From contig JAERTJ010000045.1 in the NCBI GenBank assembly GCA_016844945.1, positions 1 to 58,405 of the forward strand: a DNA stretch of 58,405 bases. Reading direction: 5' to 3'. This document shows positions 17,655-26,005 of the stretch, piece by piece. Position numbers and translations under genes: made by a program. This DNA is from Fidelibacterota bacterium (GTDB lineage Bacteria > Fidelibacterota > UBA8477 > JABMPR01). How positions within the stretch are numbered: position 1 is the stretch's first letter; every line of letters begins with the position of its first letter. The notes beneath the pieces were generated by a model. It was not told where the DNA came from. It worked only from the letters and a program-made list of their open reading frames with translations, and did not search any database.

Positions 17655-18485
17655 ATGATTAGCAGACGAATCACCATTTGTGCATTAATAGTTTTTATCA
17701 TGCTTTCAAGTGCTTACGCCCAGGTAGCAATATCACCAACCTCTGCCTTTCTTGATAATAAGCAGCGCTTTGAAACCATCCTTATTATGAATAATTCAAA
17801 AGACCCTCAGGAAGTGAAATTGGCCTTCAAGTTTGCCTATCCCAAAGCAAATGAAGCAGGGGATATAGAACTGATTTATGATGATAAGGAACAAGAAAAT
17901 CTACATTCGGCGACTGAATGGCTGAGAGGTTTTCCTAAAAATTTTGTACTCGGTCCAGGTGAACGTCAGATTGTCAGGTTGACTGCAAAACCCCCAAGAA
18001 ATATTGAGCCTGGTATGTATTGGTCTCGGTTGGTGACAACATCCAGTGCTGTGAGTCCAGAGATTGGTGCCGTTAACCAGACAGGTATCAGTACTCAGAT
18101 CACCATGCAATTTAACCAAATAACATCTATCTTTTATAAATCAGGTGAGCTTTCAACAGGAATTCATCCAACTAAGTTACGGCCAGTCATAGAAGATCAG
18201 GTAGCTAATATATTTGTAGATTACACCAAGAGTGGCAATGCACCATTTCTAGGTACCATGCATGCTGAGGTTTTCGACGACAAAGGAAAACTTGTCCTAG
18301 AAAAGAAAATGTTTGTATCTATTTATTATGATGGTCTTAGACGTCTTACCATGGATATCAGTGATATTCCAGCCGGAACCTACGATCTGAATCTGAAGGT
18401 GACATCTGGTAGATCAGATATTCCAGCAAATGAAATTGTCCCGACCGAACCTCAGACGATCAGAGGCAGTTTCACCAAAATCTAA
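17655..18485 (+). CDS. PapD-like periplasmic pilus chaperone
   Basis: This 276-residue protein has a signal peptide (to about 22, ending S-S-A-Y-A) and an Ig-like N-terminal domain. That domain starts V-A-I-S-P-T-S-A-F-L-D, then I-L-I-M-N-N-S, and contains F-V-L-G-P-G-E-R-Q-I-V-R-L, closely resembling the PapD-type segment that precedes the subunit-binding G1 strand. The second half is another beta domain, longer than in classical chaperones. It would bind subunits in the periplasm and present them to the usher. Its TAA stop directly abuts the TTG start of the usher gene. It lies just downstream of three DUF4402-like subunits. The family is divergent from the well-known FimC/PapD group. Confidence 0.75.
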   Translation: MISRRITICALIVFIMLSSAYAQVAISPTSAFLDNKQRFETILIMNNSKDPQEVKLAFKFAYPKANEAGDIELIYDDKEQENLHSATEWLRGFPKNFVLGPGERQIVRLTAKPPRNIEPGMYWSRLVTTSSAVSPEIGAVNQTGISTQITMQFNQITSIFYKSGELSTGIHPTKLRPVIEDQVANIFVDYTKSGNAPFLGTMHAEVFDDKGKLVLEKKMFVSIYYDGLRRLTMDISDIPAGTYDLNLKVTSGRSDIPANEIVPTEPQTIRGSFTKI

Positions 18486-21086
18486 TTGAACTTATTTGCA
18501 CGAATTTTAATCACTTGTAGCTTATTGTGGGCTGCAAGTATGTCCTTTGCATCTCAGCAACAAGAGGATGGAAGTTGGGAAGAAGAGGTCTATCTTTCCT
18601 TCCGGTATCAGGGTATTATTGATGAAATCGTGGTTGCCATCGCCGCAAATGGTGAATTTTATTTGCCCCTGACAGAGTTGTTCGAGCTTTTTGCGATTAA
18701 CTATACCTTGAGTCCCAGCAGTTTTAGTGTTTATGGCTATTATCTACATGAGAAAAATCCATATTCTTTGGACTTTGCTAGCTTTAAAGCCGCTATCAAC
18801 GATGAGAATTATACTCTCGATGCATCTGACTTCCTCATCAAGGATGTAGACTTTTATGTCAAACCAGAAGTTTATGAAAAGATTTTTGGTCTGAATCTGA
18901 CAATCGATTTGAGCAGATTGGTACTTAAGCTTGAAACCAGGGATGTCCTTCCCATTATTTCCCGCTATGAAAATCGTCGCGCCCAAGAGCGCCGTCAAAA
19001 GTATACGCAGGTATCTGATAACTGGTACCCCCTGGTTGTAGATCGAGACGCTCGAATACTAAATGGTGGCCTGGTAGATTATTCACTCTATAGTACAGTT
19101 TCAAAACAGAGTTCAAACGTGAACCTGAGCACCAGTATTGGGGGTGAGCTACTGTTTGGCGATGTACAGGGTGTGGTTTCGACGTCTTCAAATGCATACA
19201 GTACTGAAGTTGACGTGAGCGGATTTCGCTGGCGATATGTGGAAGATAGGGGACCCTGGTTTACAAGAACCAGTATTGGTGTCCTCAACTCGAAAGGATT
19301 GAATCCACGGTCAATCAGGGGTTTCAATGTCTCAAATGAACCCATCTTAACCCGTACATCATTCGATCAGTATATCATTGATGGCAATACTGAACCCGAA
19401 GCCGAAATCGAATTGTATCAGGACAATCGATTGGTGGAAGTGTCTAAAGCAGATGATATTGGATACTATAGATTTTTTGTTCCCCTCAACTACGGAATAT
19501 CTCGTTTTAAAATCCGGATCTATACCAAGCAGGGTCATATAGAAGAGCTGGATACCCAGATTGATGTACCTTTCAGTTTTTTACCACCCGGTGAGTTTCG
19601 ATATCATTTTAATGGCGGAGTTCTGACCAATACTGACCCCCTTGATCCCAGAGAGAAAAGGTTGGCACAATTGGTTTTAGCCTATGGTATAAACAATTGG
19701 TTGAGCTCCAAATCCGGCATTGATTATACGAGTAGAGAGAATGGTGATAAACCAATATTCTACAACCAGTTATCCGGCCGACTGGGCGGCGCCATGATGA
19801 TTAATCTTGACCTGGTATACGGTTTATATTATAAGTTAACATCCTACGGACATGGTTCACAAACCTCATCCTGGAATGTGGATTACACCTATTTCCAACA
19901 AGATGGGATCCTGAATCCACTGGGATACAAGCATATTATGAATGGGGGTGTCTATTTTCCAATTCCAAAGATGACCAATCCAATTATTGTTCGGTTCGAT
20001 GGGAATTGGAAAAATTTTGAAGACTATGAAGTATTAGGATACAACCTGTATCTGAACAACTCTTTTAAGGGTGTGCGCTTCCGATATGGTCTTCGTGAGG
20101 AGCACTATCGCAGACAGGATGGCAGTACAGAAAACGGTACCGCTCATTTCGGAGTCGTTTACTCCATCCCTCGCAATCCCTTGTATCCTGCTTACCTTCA
20201 AGGGCTGTATATCCGCAACGATATTTACTACGGTACATCCACAGGTGAATTCGAAACCTTAAGTTTTCAGCTATCAAAGCAATTATCAAAATCCCTGAAA
20301 TTGCAGCTCTCTATTGGGAATGATTTTCTTGCAGAGAATGCGAAATTCGAAGTTGGCGTTGCCTGGGACGCTGAAAAATTCCGAAGCGTATCATCTGTGG
20401 AGCATGCGAATAGCTCACATACCTTTGCACAATCCTTGAGAGGGTCTGTAGCCCTGGACCGAAACAATCAGGAATTTCTCTGGGACAATCGGCAACAGGT
20501 GGGCAGGGCGGGTGCTTCAATACGTATGTATGTTGATGAAAACGGTTCTGATTCGTTTGATGAAGGAGAAGAAATTCTTCCAGGAAACGCTGTCAGCATT
20601 AAACGGGCTACGACACGGCAGGTTAATAAATCCGGTATTTCAAGACTTACTCAGCTGCAACCTTATAGACGATACAACTTTGCGATCAATGAAGCCAAAA
20701 TTAGCAATCCGCTTTTACTACCCAAGTACAGGGAATTTTCAGTCATTCTTGACCCCAACAGCTTTAAACCACTGGATATACCCTTTTATACCACTGGAAT
20801 TATTGATGGGAGGGTTGATAAAATTGCAGATGGTGCCTTTATCCCAATTTCTGGGTTGCGTGTTCATGTTCGCAGTGATGATGGTTCTTATGAAGCTACT
20901 TTGAGGACATTCTCTGATGGCTCGTATTATTCAATGGAGATTCCCCCCGGATCATATGAACTCTGGGTTGATGATAGTCAGTTGGAATTTCTTGGGATGA
21001 TATCAAAACCGGAGAAACTTTACTTTACAGTGAATGCAAGCTCCGAGGGTGATTTCGTCGAGGGGCTAAACTTTATTCTGGAATAG
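18486..21086 (+). CDS. Usher-like outer-membrane assembly protein (FimD/PapC-like)
   Basis: This 866-residue protein starts at TTG 18486 directly after the chaperone stop. The start is supported by a signal peptide (to about 22). The N-terminal part has Y-L-P-L-T-E-L-F-E-L-F, like usher N-domains. The middle has I-E-L-Y-Q-D-N-R-L-V-E-V, a G-Y-Y-R-F-F-V-P-L-N-Y-G segment and F-S-F-L-P-P-G-E-F-R-Y, matching the usher plug and following strands. About 300 residues of alternating strands form the likely barrel. The C-terminus (from ~665) holds D-E-N-G-S-D-S-F-D-E-G-E and a carboxypeptidase-regulatory-like beta sandwich. It should form the pore that assembles the subunits. No YPNPFN tail is present. 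Confidence 0.72.
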   Translation: MNLFARILITCSLLWAASMSFASQQQEDGSWEEEVYLSFRYQGIIDEIVVAIAANGEFYLPLTELFELFAINYTLSPSSFSVYGYYLHEKNPYSLDFASFKAAINDENYTLDASDFLIKDVDFYVKPEVYEKIFGLNLTIDLSRLVLKLETRDVLPIISRYENRRAQERRQKYTQVSDNWYPLVVDRDARILNGGLVDYSLYSTVSKQSSNVNLSTSIGGELLFGDVQGVVSTSSNAYSTEVDVSGFRWRYVEDRGPWFTRTSIGVLNSKGLNPRSIRGFNVSNEPILTRTSFDQYIIDGNTEPEAEIELYQDNRLVEVSKADDIGYYRFFVPLNYGISRFKIRIYTKQGHIEELDTQIDVPFSFLPPGEFRYHFNGGVLTNTDPLDPREKRLAQLVLAYGINNWLSSKSGIDYTSRENGDKPIFYNQLSGRLGGAMMINLDLVYGLYYKLTSYGHGSQTSSWNVDYTYFQQDGILNPLGYKHIMNGGVYFPIPKMTNPIIVRFDGNWKNFEDYEVLGYNLYLNNSFKGVRFRYGLREEHYRRQDGSTENGTAHFGVVYSIPRNPLYPAYLQGLYIRNDIYYGTSTGEFETLSFQLSKQLSKSLKLQLSIGNDFLAENAKFEVGVAWDAEKFRSVSSVEHANSSHTFAQSLRGSVALDRNNQEFLWDNRQQVGRAGASIRMYVDENGSDSFDEGEEILPGNAVSIKRATTRQVNKSGISRLTQLQPYRRYNFAINEAKISNPLLLPKYREFSVILDPNSFKPLDIPFYTTGIIDGRVDKIADGAFIPISGLRVHVRSDDGSYEATLRTFSDGSYYSMEIPPGSYELWVDDSQLEFLGMISKPEKLYFTVNASSEGDFVEGLNFILE

Positions 21087-21103
21087 CCCCTTAACATTTT
21101 GAA

Positions 21104-22093
21104 TTAAAACTGGGGGGGTGGTGCTGGTTTGTTTCCCAGAATAGCTTCAATCTTTTCCATGACTTCAGGAGTAAGAGCAGGCAGAACATCCAGCGCTTTT
21201 AGGTTCTCAGTTAATTGAGACATCCTGGAAGCACCCAGAATAATCGTACTCACATTAGGGTTAGCAGCGCACCAGGCAATGGACATATTGGTTAATGAGT
21301 GACCAATCTCATCAGCTATCTTTTGCAGTTCAGCAGCTTTCCTGATTTTCTCCTGCCCCTCAGGAGACTCAACATTGCGTTTTAACCAACCATATCCAGG
21401 CAGGTTTACCCGAGAATCCTCTGGAATGCCATTACTGTATTTACCTGTGAGCAATCCAGATGCTAGTGGGGACCAAATCGTGGTTCCCAGGCCAATCTCA
21501 CTGTAAAGTCTTCTATAATCAGACTCCACATTATCGCGACGAAACATGTTGTACTCGGGTTGTTCCATGGTAGGAGGAGTGAGGCCATATTGTCTGGCTA
21601 TACCATAAGCTTCCATTATCTGCTGGGCATTCCATTCAGAGGTCCCCCAATAGAGAATTTTACCTTGCGTGATCAACGCATCCATGGCACGTACCGTTTC
21701 TTCGATGGGGGTAGACTCGTCAGGGCGGTGACAGAAGTACAGATCAAGATAATCGACCTGAAGTCTTCTCAGGGCAGCATGACAGGCATCTGTGATGTGT
21801 TTTCTGCTCAGGCCACGTTGGGTGGGCAGTTGACCCCCCCAGAATACTTTTGATGAGACAATAAAGGTATCACGTGTCCACCCAAGGTTTTTCAGAGCCT
21901 GGCCCATGATCTCCTCAGACGCACCATTGGCATAGACTTCGGCATTGTCAAAAAAGTTGATCCCAGCATCAAATGCTGTACTCATCATTTCTTCAGCAAG
22001 TGGGAGGTCCACCTGAGCCTGAAATGTGACCCATGAACCAAATGACAAGGTGCTGACTTGTAGTCCAGATTTTCCCAATCGTCGATATTGCAT
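21104..22093 (-). CDS. Aldo/keto reductase family protein (YghZ/Kv-beta-like)
   Basis: This 329-residue NADPH-dependent reductase of the AKR superfamily is typical in length for the potassium-channel-beta/YghZ branch. The sequence begins M-Q-Y-R-R-L-G-K-S-G-L. The catalytic set is visible as F-F-D-N-A-E-V-Y (Asp, Tyr), S-S-K-V-F (Lys) and D-L-Y-F-C-H-R-P-D (His). The C-terminal I-I-L-G-A-S segment fits NADP phosphate binding. The likely role is reduction of aldehydes in the cytoplasm; the substrate is not deducible. It is divergent from the GntR-ABC operon and shares a 153-bp intergenic region with it. Confidence 0.9.
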   Translation of the reverse strand: MQYRRLGKSGLQVSTLSFGSWVTFQAQVDLPLAEEMMSTAFDAGINFFDNAEVYANGASEEIMGQALKNLGWTRDTFIVSSKVFWGGQLPTQRGLSRKHITDACHAALRRLQVDYLDLYFCHRPDESTPIEETVRAMDALITQGKILYWGTSEWNAQQIMEAYGIARQYGLTPPTMEQPEYNMFRRDNVESDYRRLYSEIGLGTTIWSPLASGLLTGKYSNGIPEDSRVNLPGYGWLKRNVESPEGQEKIRKAAELQKIADEIGHSLTNMSIAWCAANPNVSTIILGASRMSQLTENLKALDVLPALTPEVMEKIEAILGNKPAPPPQF

Positions 22094-22206
22094 ATCTATT
22101 TCCCTTCAATCAGTGATTTTATTAAACGAACCCAAGAATATAGAGGCGATACACAAAATTCAAGATGCGATTTTGCATGTAAAAAGGATTTGCATATCAT
22201 GTGAAA

Positions 22207-22235
22207 ATACTGTATATATAAGATATGAACAGTAT
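22207..22235. promoter_or_regulatory. Inverted repeat, candidate operator of the GntR-family regulator
   Basis: ATACTGT (22207-22213) and ACAGTAT (22229-22235) are exact inverted arms 15 bp apart, surrounding an AT-rich core (TATATATAAGATA) that could be a -10 region. It lies immediately upstream of the GntR gene and divergent from the AKR gene. Autoregulation by the YtrA-type repressor is the simplest reading. Confidence 0.45.
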
Positions 22236-22246
22236 AAACAGAAGTG

Positions 22247-22627
22247 ATGAATATGAAAATACTTATCTCTAACGCTGATCCCACTCCCATCTATGAACAG
22301 ATTGTTCGTCAGATACAAATTCTCATCGTAGCAGGAGAAATGCCCCCGGGAAAAGCACTACCCTCCATCAGGAAACTAGCCCTTGACCTGCAAATCAGTG
22401 TCATCACTACCAAACGAGCTTATGATGAATTGGAACGTGATGGCTATATCAATACAGTGAGTGGAAAAGGTAGTTTTGTGGCAGAACAAAGTCAGGAATT
22501 GCTTGCTGAGAAAAGAATGAAACAAGTAGAAGACAAGCTGGCGGATGCAGTCCAGGAAGCCAATTCATTGGGCATAACACTCAAGGAAATGCAAACCATA
22601 TTGAACCTGCTTTACACAGGTGAATAA
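22247..22627 (+). CDS. GntR family transcriptional regulator, YtrA type
   Basis: This is a 126-residue DNA-binding repressor. The winged helix-turn-helix begins P-I-Y-E-Q-I-V-R-Q-I-Q, then A-L-P-S-I-R-K-L-A-L-D-L and T-T-K-R-A-Y-D-E-L-E-R-D-G-Y, and ends G-K-G-S-F-V: the GntR signature. Only ~45 residues follow, too few for a ligand domain, as in the YtrA subfamily. GTG 22244, ATG 22247 and ATG 22253 are alternative starts. The ABC ATPase gene starts right after its TAA. YtrA regulators usually repress linked ABC transporters induced by cell-wall antibiotics; that role is inferred here. Confidence 0.88.
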   Translation: MNMKILISNADPTPIYEQIVRQIQILIVAGEMPPGKALPSIRKLALDLQISVITTKRAYDELERDGYINTVSGKGSFVAEQSQELLAEKRMKQVEDKLADAVQEANSLGITLKEMQTILNLLYTGE

Positions 22628-23482
22628 ATGGATGCCCTGAATATTAAAAACTTAAGCAAAACGTTCCGATCATTCAAGCTAGAGGACATTAATCTTAGTT
22701 TACCTCAAGGCTATATCATGGGTCTGGTTGGCCGTAATGGTGCTGGAAAAACCACACTGTTCAAAACAATTATGAATCACCTGCTAAAGGATGATGGCTC
22801 CATCAAAATCTATGGCAATGACCATCAACACGAGGAAGCAAAAGCTAAATCCATGATCGCCTATGTCTCTGATTTACCAAATCTTCCCCCTGATATGTCC
22901 TTGCATGTCCTGAGGTCTTCTTTTGCAACTGTATACCCTGAATGGGATGAAGCTAAATATAAAAATCTTTGCCAGCGTTTTTCTCTGAATTCCAAATCCA
23001 AGTATGGCTCCTTATCACGTGGGATGCAGACGAAATTCAATATTGCTCTGGCCCTTTCTCACAACGCCAGCTTGATATTACTGGATGAGCCAACCGCAGG
23101 TCTGGATCCAATAGTCCGTAGGGAAGTGCTTGATCTGCTTCGTGAAGAATTGCAGGATGAAACAAAAGCTGTCCTTTTGTCTACCCATATCACCTCTGAT
23201 CTGGACGGTATCGCTGACTACTTAACCATAATCGATGGAGGTAGAATCCTCATGAGTGAGAACAGAGAGGTAATAAGTGATGAATGGCGCGTTCTGAAGC
23301 TGGAAGAATTGCCAGATGGGTTTGCTCAGTCGAGTGTCGTGAAGGGCATTTCCAAAACAGCATGGGGGTATTCAGTCCTGGTCTCTAATATGCAAACCAT
23401 AAGGGGAGAACTACCACAAGACCTTGTCAGTGATCGACCAAATTTTGAAGATATCATGTACCACCTTGTGAAGGGAGCGTGA
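22628..23482 (+). CDS. ABC transporter ATP-binding protein
   Basis: This 284-residue ATPase has Walker A G-R-N-G-A-G-K-T-T at about 36-44. The signature region is degenerate (S-L-S-R-G-M-Q-T-K). Walker B is L-I-L-L-D-E-P-T-A-G-L-D-P, and the switch His lies in L-S-T-H-I-T-S-D-L. It belongs to the BcrA/YtrB-like export class; the last ~80 residues are family-variable. It directly follows the GntR gene (TAA-ATG) and is followed after 4 bp by the permease gene, so the three form one operon. Export of a lipid-like or cell-wall-active compound is plausible; no substrate can be assigned. Confidence 0.9.
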   Translation: MDALNIKNLSKTFRSFKLEDINLSLPQGYIMGLVGRNGAGKTTLFKTIMNHLLKDDGSIKIYGNDHQHEEAKAKSMIAYVSDLPNLPPDMSLHVLRSSFATVYPEWDEAKYKNLCQRFSLNSKSKYGSLSRGMQTKFNIALALSHNASLILLDEPTAGLDPIVRREVLDLLREELQDETKAVLLSTHITSDLDGIADYLTIIDGGRILMSENREVISDEWRVLKLEELPDGFAQSSVVKGISKTAWGYSVLVSNMQTIRGELPQDLVSDRPNFEDIMYHLVKGA

Positions 23483-23486
23483 CCGA

Positions 23487-24164
23487 ATGTTAGAAATTTT
23501 AAAGCGAGATTGGATATTATTCCGGCAAAAATTTATATACCTCATCCCAATCATCTCCATGGGTCTGATCCTGATTTATCCTAAAGCTGATGAAGGGTAC
23601 TTTGTCATCGGCGTCCCAGTTGTTTTTATAATTTCTGTGCTGTTGTTCGCCCAGGATGATAAGGACAAAGGTATTCTCCAACTCATAAGCATGCCTTTTG
23701 ACAGAAGGACCATTGCCCGAGGTAGATTTCTTTCAGCCTGGATATTCATCGGTTCAGGCATCGTGTATCTCATTGTGCTAGGACTTTTACTTGGCCTATT
23801 TTATAACGATGCACTTCAATCATTCCTGAGGCACTTGAACATAAAAATGCTTTTTATCTATCTCTGGTTTATTTCTGCTCTGACACTGCTCACCTTCCCA
23901 ATCATGTATGCTTTTTTGGGTAAAGGTCTTCAGGTCTTAGTTATGATTGGATTAGGTCTAAACATACTTCTCGGTGTATTTTTCTTTATTCAAGCCCAAT
24001 CCAATGGATCTGACATTTTTGCCATACTGGAAACATTCGTCCAGACTGTCCGTGATTACCATACAGGGATTGGGTCCTACTTGCTAAGCCTTTTAGGATT
24101 TATTGCTGTAAATATCATCAATTTGAAAATCTGTGAATGGATTTTTATGCGAAAAGAATTCTAG
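23487..24164 (+). CDS. ABC-2 type transporter permease
   Basis: This 225-residue integral membrane protein has about six hydrophobic segments (roughly residues 15-33, 39-55, 85-108, 120-140, 147-168 and 195-217). It carries the short R-R-T-I-A-R-G-R-F cytoplasmic stretch seen in ABC-2 permeases after the first membrane pair. It should pair with the ATPase encoded 4 bp upstream, forming a homodimeric or heteromeric exporter in the inner membrane. It is the last gene of the GntR-ABC unit; no clear hairpin terminator was found in the 214-bp gap after it. Confidence 0.85.
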   Translation: MLEILKRDWILFRQKFIYLIPIISMGLILIYPKADEGYFVIGVPVVFIISVLLFAQDDKDKGILQLISMPFDRRTIARGRFLSAWIFIGSGIVYLIVLGLLLGLFYNDALQSFLRHLNIKMLFIYLWFISALTLLTFPIMYAFLGKGLQVLVMIGLGLNILLGVFFFIQAQSNGSDIFAILETFVQTVRDYHTGIGSYLLSLLGFIAVNIINLKICEWIFMRKEF

Positions 24165-24311
24165 CTTAATATCCCCTCAAAATTGTCCCTGAAATTGTAC
24201 TCTCTTTGCATCCCGCAAATCCATAATATTTATAGGTGTATAGGAGTAGCAGAGTAAAGGATTTATATACTGCTTTTCCCTTGACTTGAGACACGCAAAA
24301 ACTATTTTTTT

Positions 24312-24339
24312 GAGTACACAATCTATGTGCATATTATAA
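24312..24339 (+). promoter_or_regulatory. Sigma-70-like promoter of the small lipoprotein gene
   Basis: TTGAGT, a spacer of 16 bp and TATTAT lie about 40 bp before the ATG at 24379, inside an AT-rich gap with no competing gene. Assigned by eye only. Confidence 0.35.
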
Positions 24340-24378
24340 ATATTAATTGAGACCGCTATATCCAAAAAGGGGATACAC

Positions 24379-24873
24379 ATGAACAAAGTCGTAACCATTT
24401 CAATTCTGCTAAGCGCACTCTTTCTAGGATCCTGTTCTACCATGAGCTTTATCCCTACGGAAGGCGGAGCAAGTAAATTTAACCTGGCAACAGTAGAATA
24501 CGTTCAGGCTCAAAATCAAGCCCAACAGGATGCCCTCATGGCTGATCTCGCTGAAAATTTGAGCGTTATGCTTGACTCTGCACTTATGGAAGATCGAGCT
24601 GCATTACTTGCAATGACAGCTGAGTTGGATTCACTTAACGGAATTATTCTTGAATTCGCATCAAAAGTTGACTCATCAGGGTTGCATATGGAAAAATCAC
24701 TCATGACCATGCAGAAGGAACTCACAACTGTGAAGACCAATGCCAGTAGCACACGAATGGTTATTCGTCGAATCAATGATAACGTTGACAACCTTCCCGT
24801 AAAAGCTCTCGAAACCTTTAATGAAGCTATAAATGAATATCTGAACAAAGATGAGGCTGAAGCAACAGAGTAG
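24379..24873 (+). CDS. Small lipoprotein with coiled-coil-like helix
   Basis: This 164-residue protein begins with a lipoprotein signal peptide, L-F-L-G-S-C, Cys at about 20. The mature protein is Ala/Leu/Glu/Asp-rich with heptad-like spacing over about residues 45-145 (A-E-L-D-S-L-N-G-I), suggesting a long helical or coiled-coil periplasmic protein similar in style to Lpp-like or spacer lipoproteins. Family not recognised. The promoter is probably TTGAGT-16-TATTAT at about 24312-24339. It is monocistronic with its own terminator, which fits a constitutively expressed envelope component. Confidence 0.7.
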   Translation: MNKVVTISILLSALFLGSCSTMSFIPTEGGASKFNLATVEYVQAQNQAQQDALMADLAENLSVMLDSALMEDRAALLAMTAELDSLNGIILEFASKVDSSGLHMEKSLMTMQKELTTVKTNASSTRMVIRRINDNVDNLPVKALETFNEAINEYLNKDEAEATE

Positions 24874-24902
24874 GACTCACTCTTTTAACTGAGAATTTCT
24901 AT

Positions 24903-24937
24903 AAAGTCCCCTGGCTGATTACAGCAGGGGACTTTTT
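24903..24937 (+). terminator. Rho-independent terminator
   Basis: AAAGTCCCCTG (24903-24913) pairs with CAGGGGACTTT (24925-24935) around an 11-nt loop, followed by T residues. It ends the lipoprotein transcript. Confidence 0.9.
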
Positions 24938-24982
24938 ATTTGCTCCGCCCGGCAACACGGGCACAATTTCTGGAGAATGCTG

Positions 24983-26005
24983 ATGCGCGAATCAATAATT
25001 CTGATTACAGGTGTAAATGGTGAAATTGGTCATGGATTGGTTAGATCACTCCATGATGAAGGAATTTCCAATCTTATTGGGATTGACTTGAATACCCCGG
25101 ATGACTTTGTCCTGGAAAGAACACATGATTGTTTGATTGGAAACATTCTCGACAAAAACCTGCTGGAACGTATCAATGCCCAATATGAAGTTGAAGCAAT
25201 CTACCATATGGCAGCTTTGCTAAGCACTCGAGCGGAGTTCTCTCCCGTTATCGCCCATGAAGTCAATGTGGATGGTACACTCAATCTTTTGGATCTTGCT
25301 ATGGAACAAGCCCAGAGCCGCGGTAAGCCTGTTAAATTCTTTTTCCCCAGTTCTATCGCTGTTTATGGGATTCCAAGTCTGGATGAGAAAAATAGGGTAG
25401 GTGCCATTCTTGAAGATGATTTTCGTTATCCGCAGACCATGTATGGCTGCAACAAACTGTATTGCGAGAGCCTGGGGGATTACTATAGCCATTACTTCAA
25501 ACGACTATCAGCAACTGATAGTAGAGGGTTGGTCGATTTCCGCGGGATTAGATTTCCCGGGATTATCAGCGCACATACGCTACCTGCTGGCGGAACCAGC
25601 GATTATGCACCGGAGATGATTCACGCTGCTGCCAAAAGTGAACACTACGACTGTTTTGTAAGAGCTGATGCAACCATTCCTTTTATGACCATGCAGGATG
25701 CCATAGAAGCAATACAGTTGCTTATGGCAGCCCCACAATCATCCCTGACAAAAATGGTTTATAATATCAAGGCATTTAATCCATCAGCCGGAGAGTTTCT
25801 AAACAAGGTTAAAGAATACTATCCTGCAGCAGATATCGATTTTGTGATCAATGACAACCGGCAGTCCATCATTGATAGTTGGCCGGCAGATGTCAATGAT
25901 GATCAGGCTAGAAAAGACTGGGGCTGGTCAGCTGCACACAACCTTGACAAAGCATTCGCAGATTATCTAATCCCTGAAATCAGGAGTCGCTATGAGCAAA
26001 GCTAA
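24983..26005 (+). CDS. tdh: L-threonine 3-dehydrogenase, short-chain/epimerase type
   Basis: This 340-residue extended SDR protein has the NAD motif G-V-N-G-E-I-G near the start and the catalytic Y-G-C-N-K (YxxxK). It resembles the epimerase-like threonine dehydrogenases that oxidise L-threonine to 2-amino-3-oxobutyrate. The assignment rests mainly on the downstream gene for 2-amino-3-oxobutyrate CoA ligase, which it overlaps by 14 bp. I chose ATG 24983 because GGAG lies 7 bp upstream; the frame also opens at 24977, where the spacing would be too short. It is not the zinc-dependent medium-chain Tdh of E. coli. A UDP-sugar epimerase cannot be excluded from motifs alone. Confidence 0.82.
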   Translation: MRESIILITGVNGEIGHGLVRSLHDEGISNLIGIDLNTPDDFVLERTHDCLIGNILDKNLLERINAQYEVEAIYHMAALLSTRAEFSPVIAHEVNVDGTLNLLDLAMEQAQSRGKPVKFFFPSSIAVYGIPSLDEKNRVGAILEDDFRYPQTMYGCNKLYCESLGDYYSHYFKRLSATDSRGLVDFRGIRFPGIISAHTLPAGGTSDYAPEMIHAAAKSEHYDCFVRADATIPFMTMQDAIEAIQLLMAAPQSSLTKMVYNIKAFNPSAGEFLNKVKEYYPAADIDFVINDNRQSIIDSWPADVNDDQARKDWGWSAAHNLDKAFADYLIPEIRSRYEQS

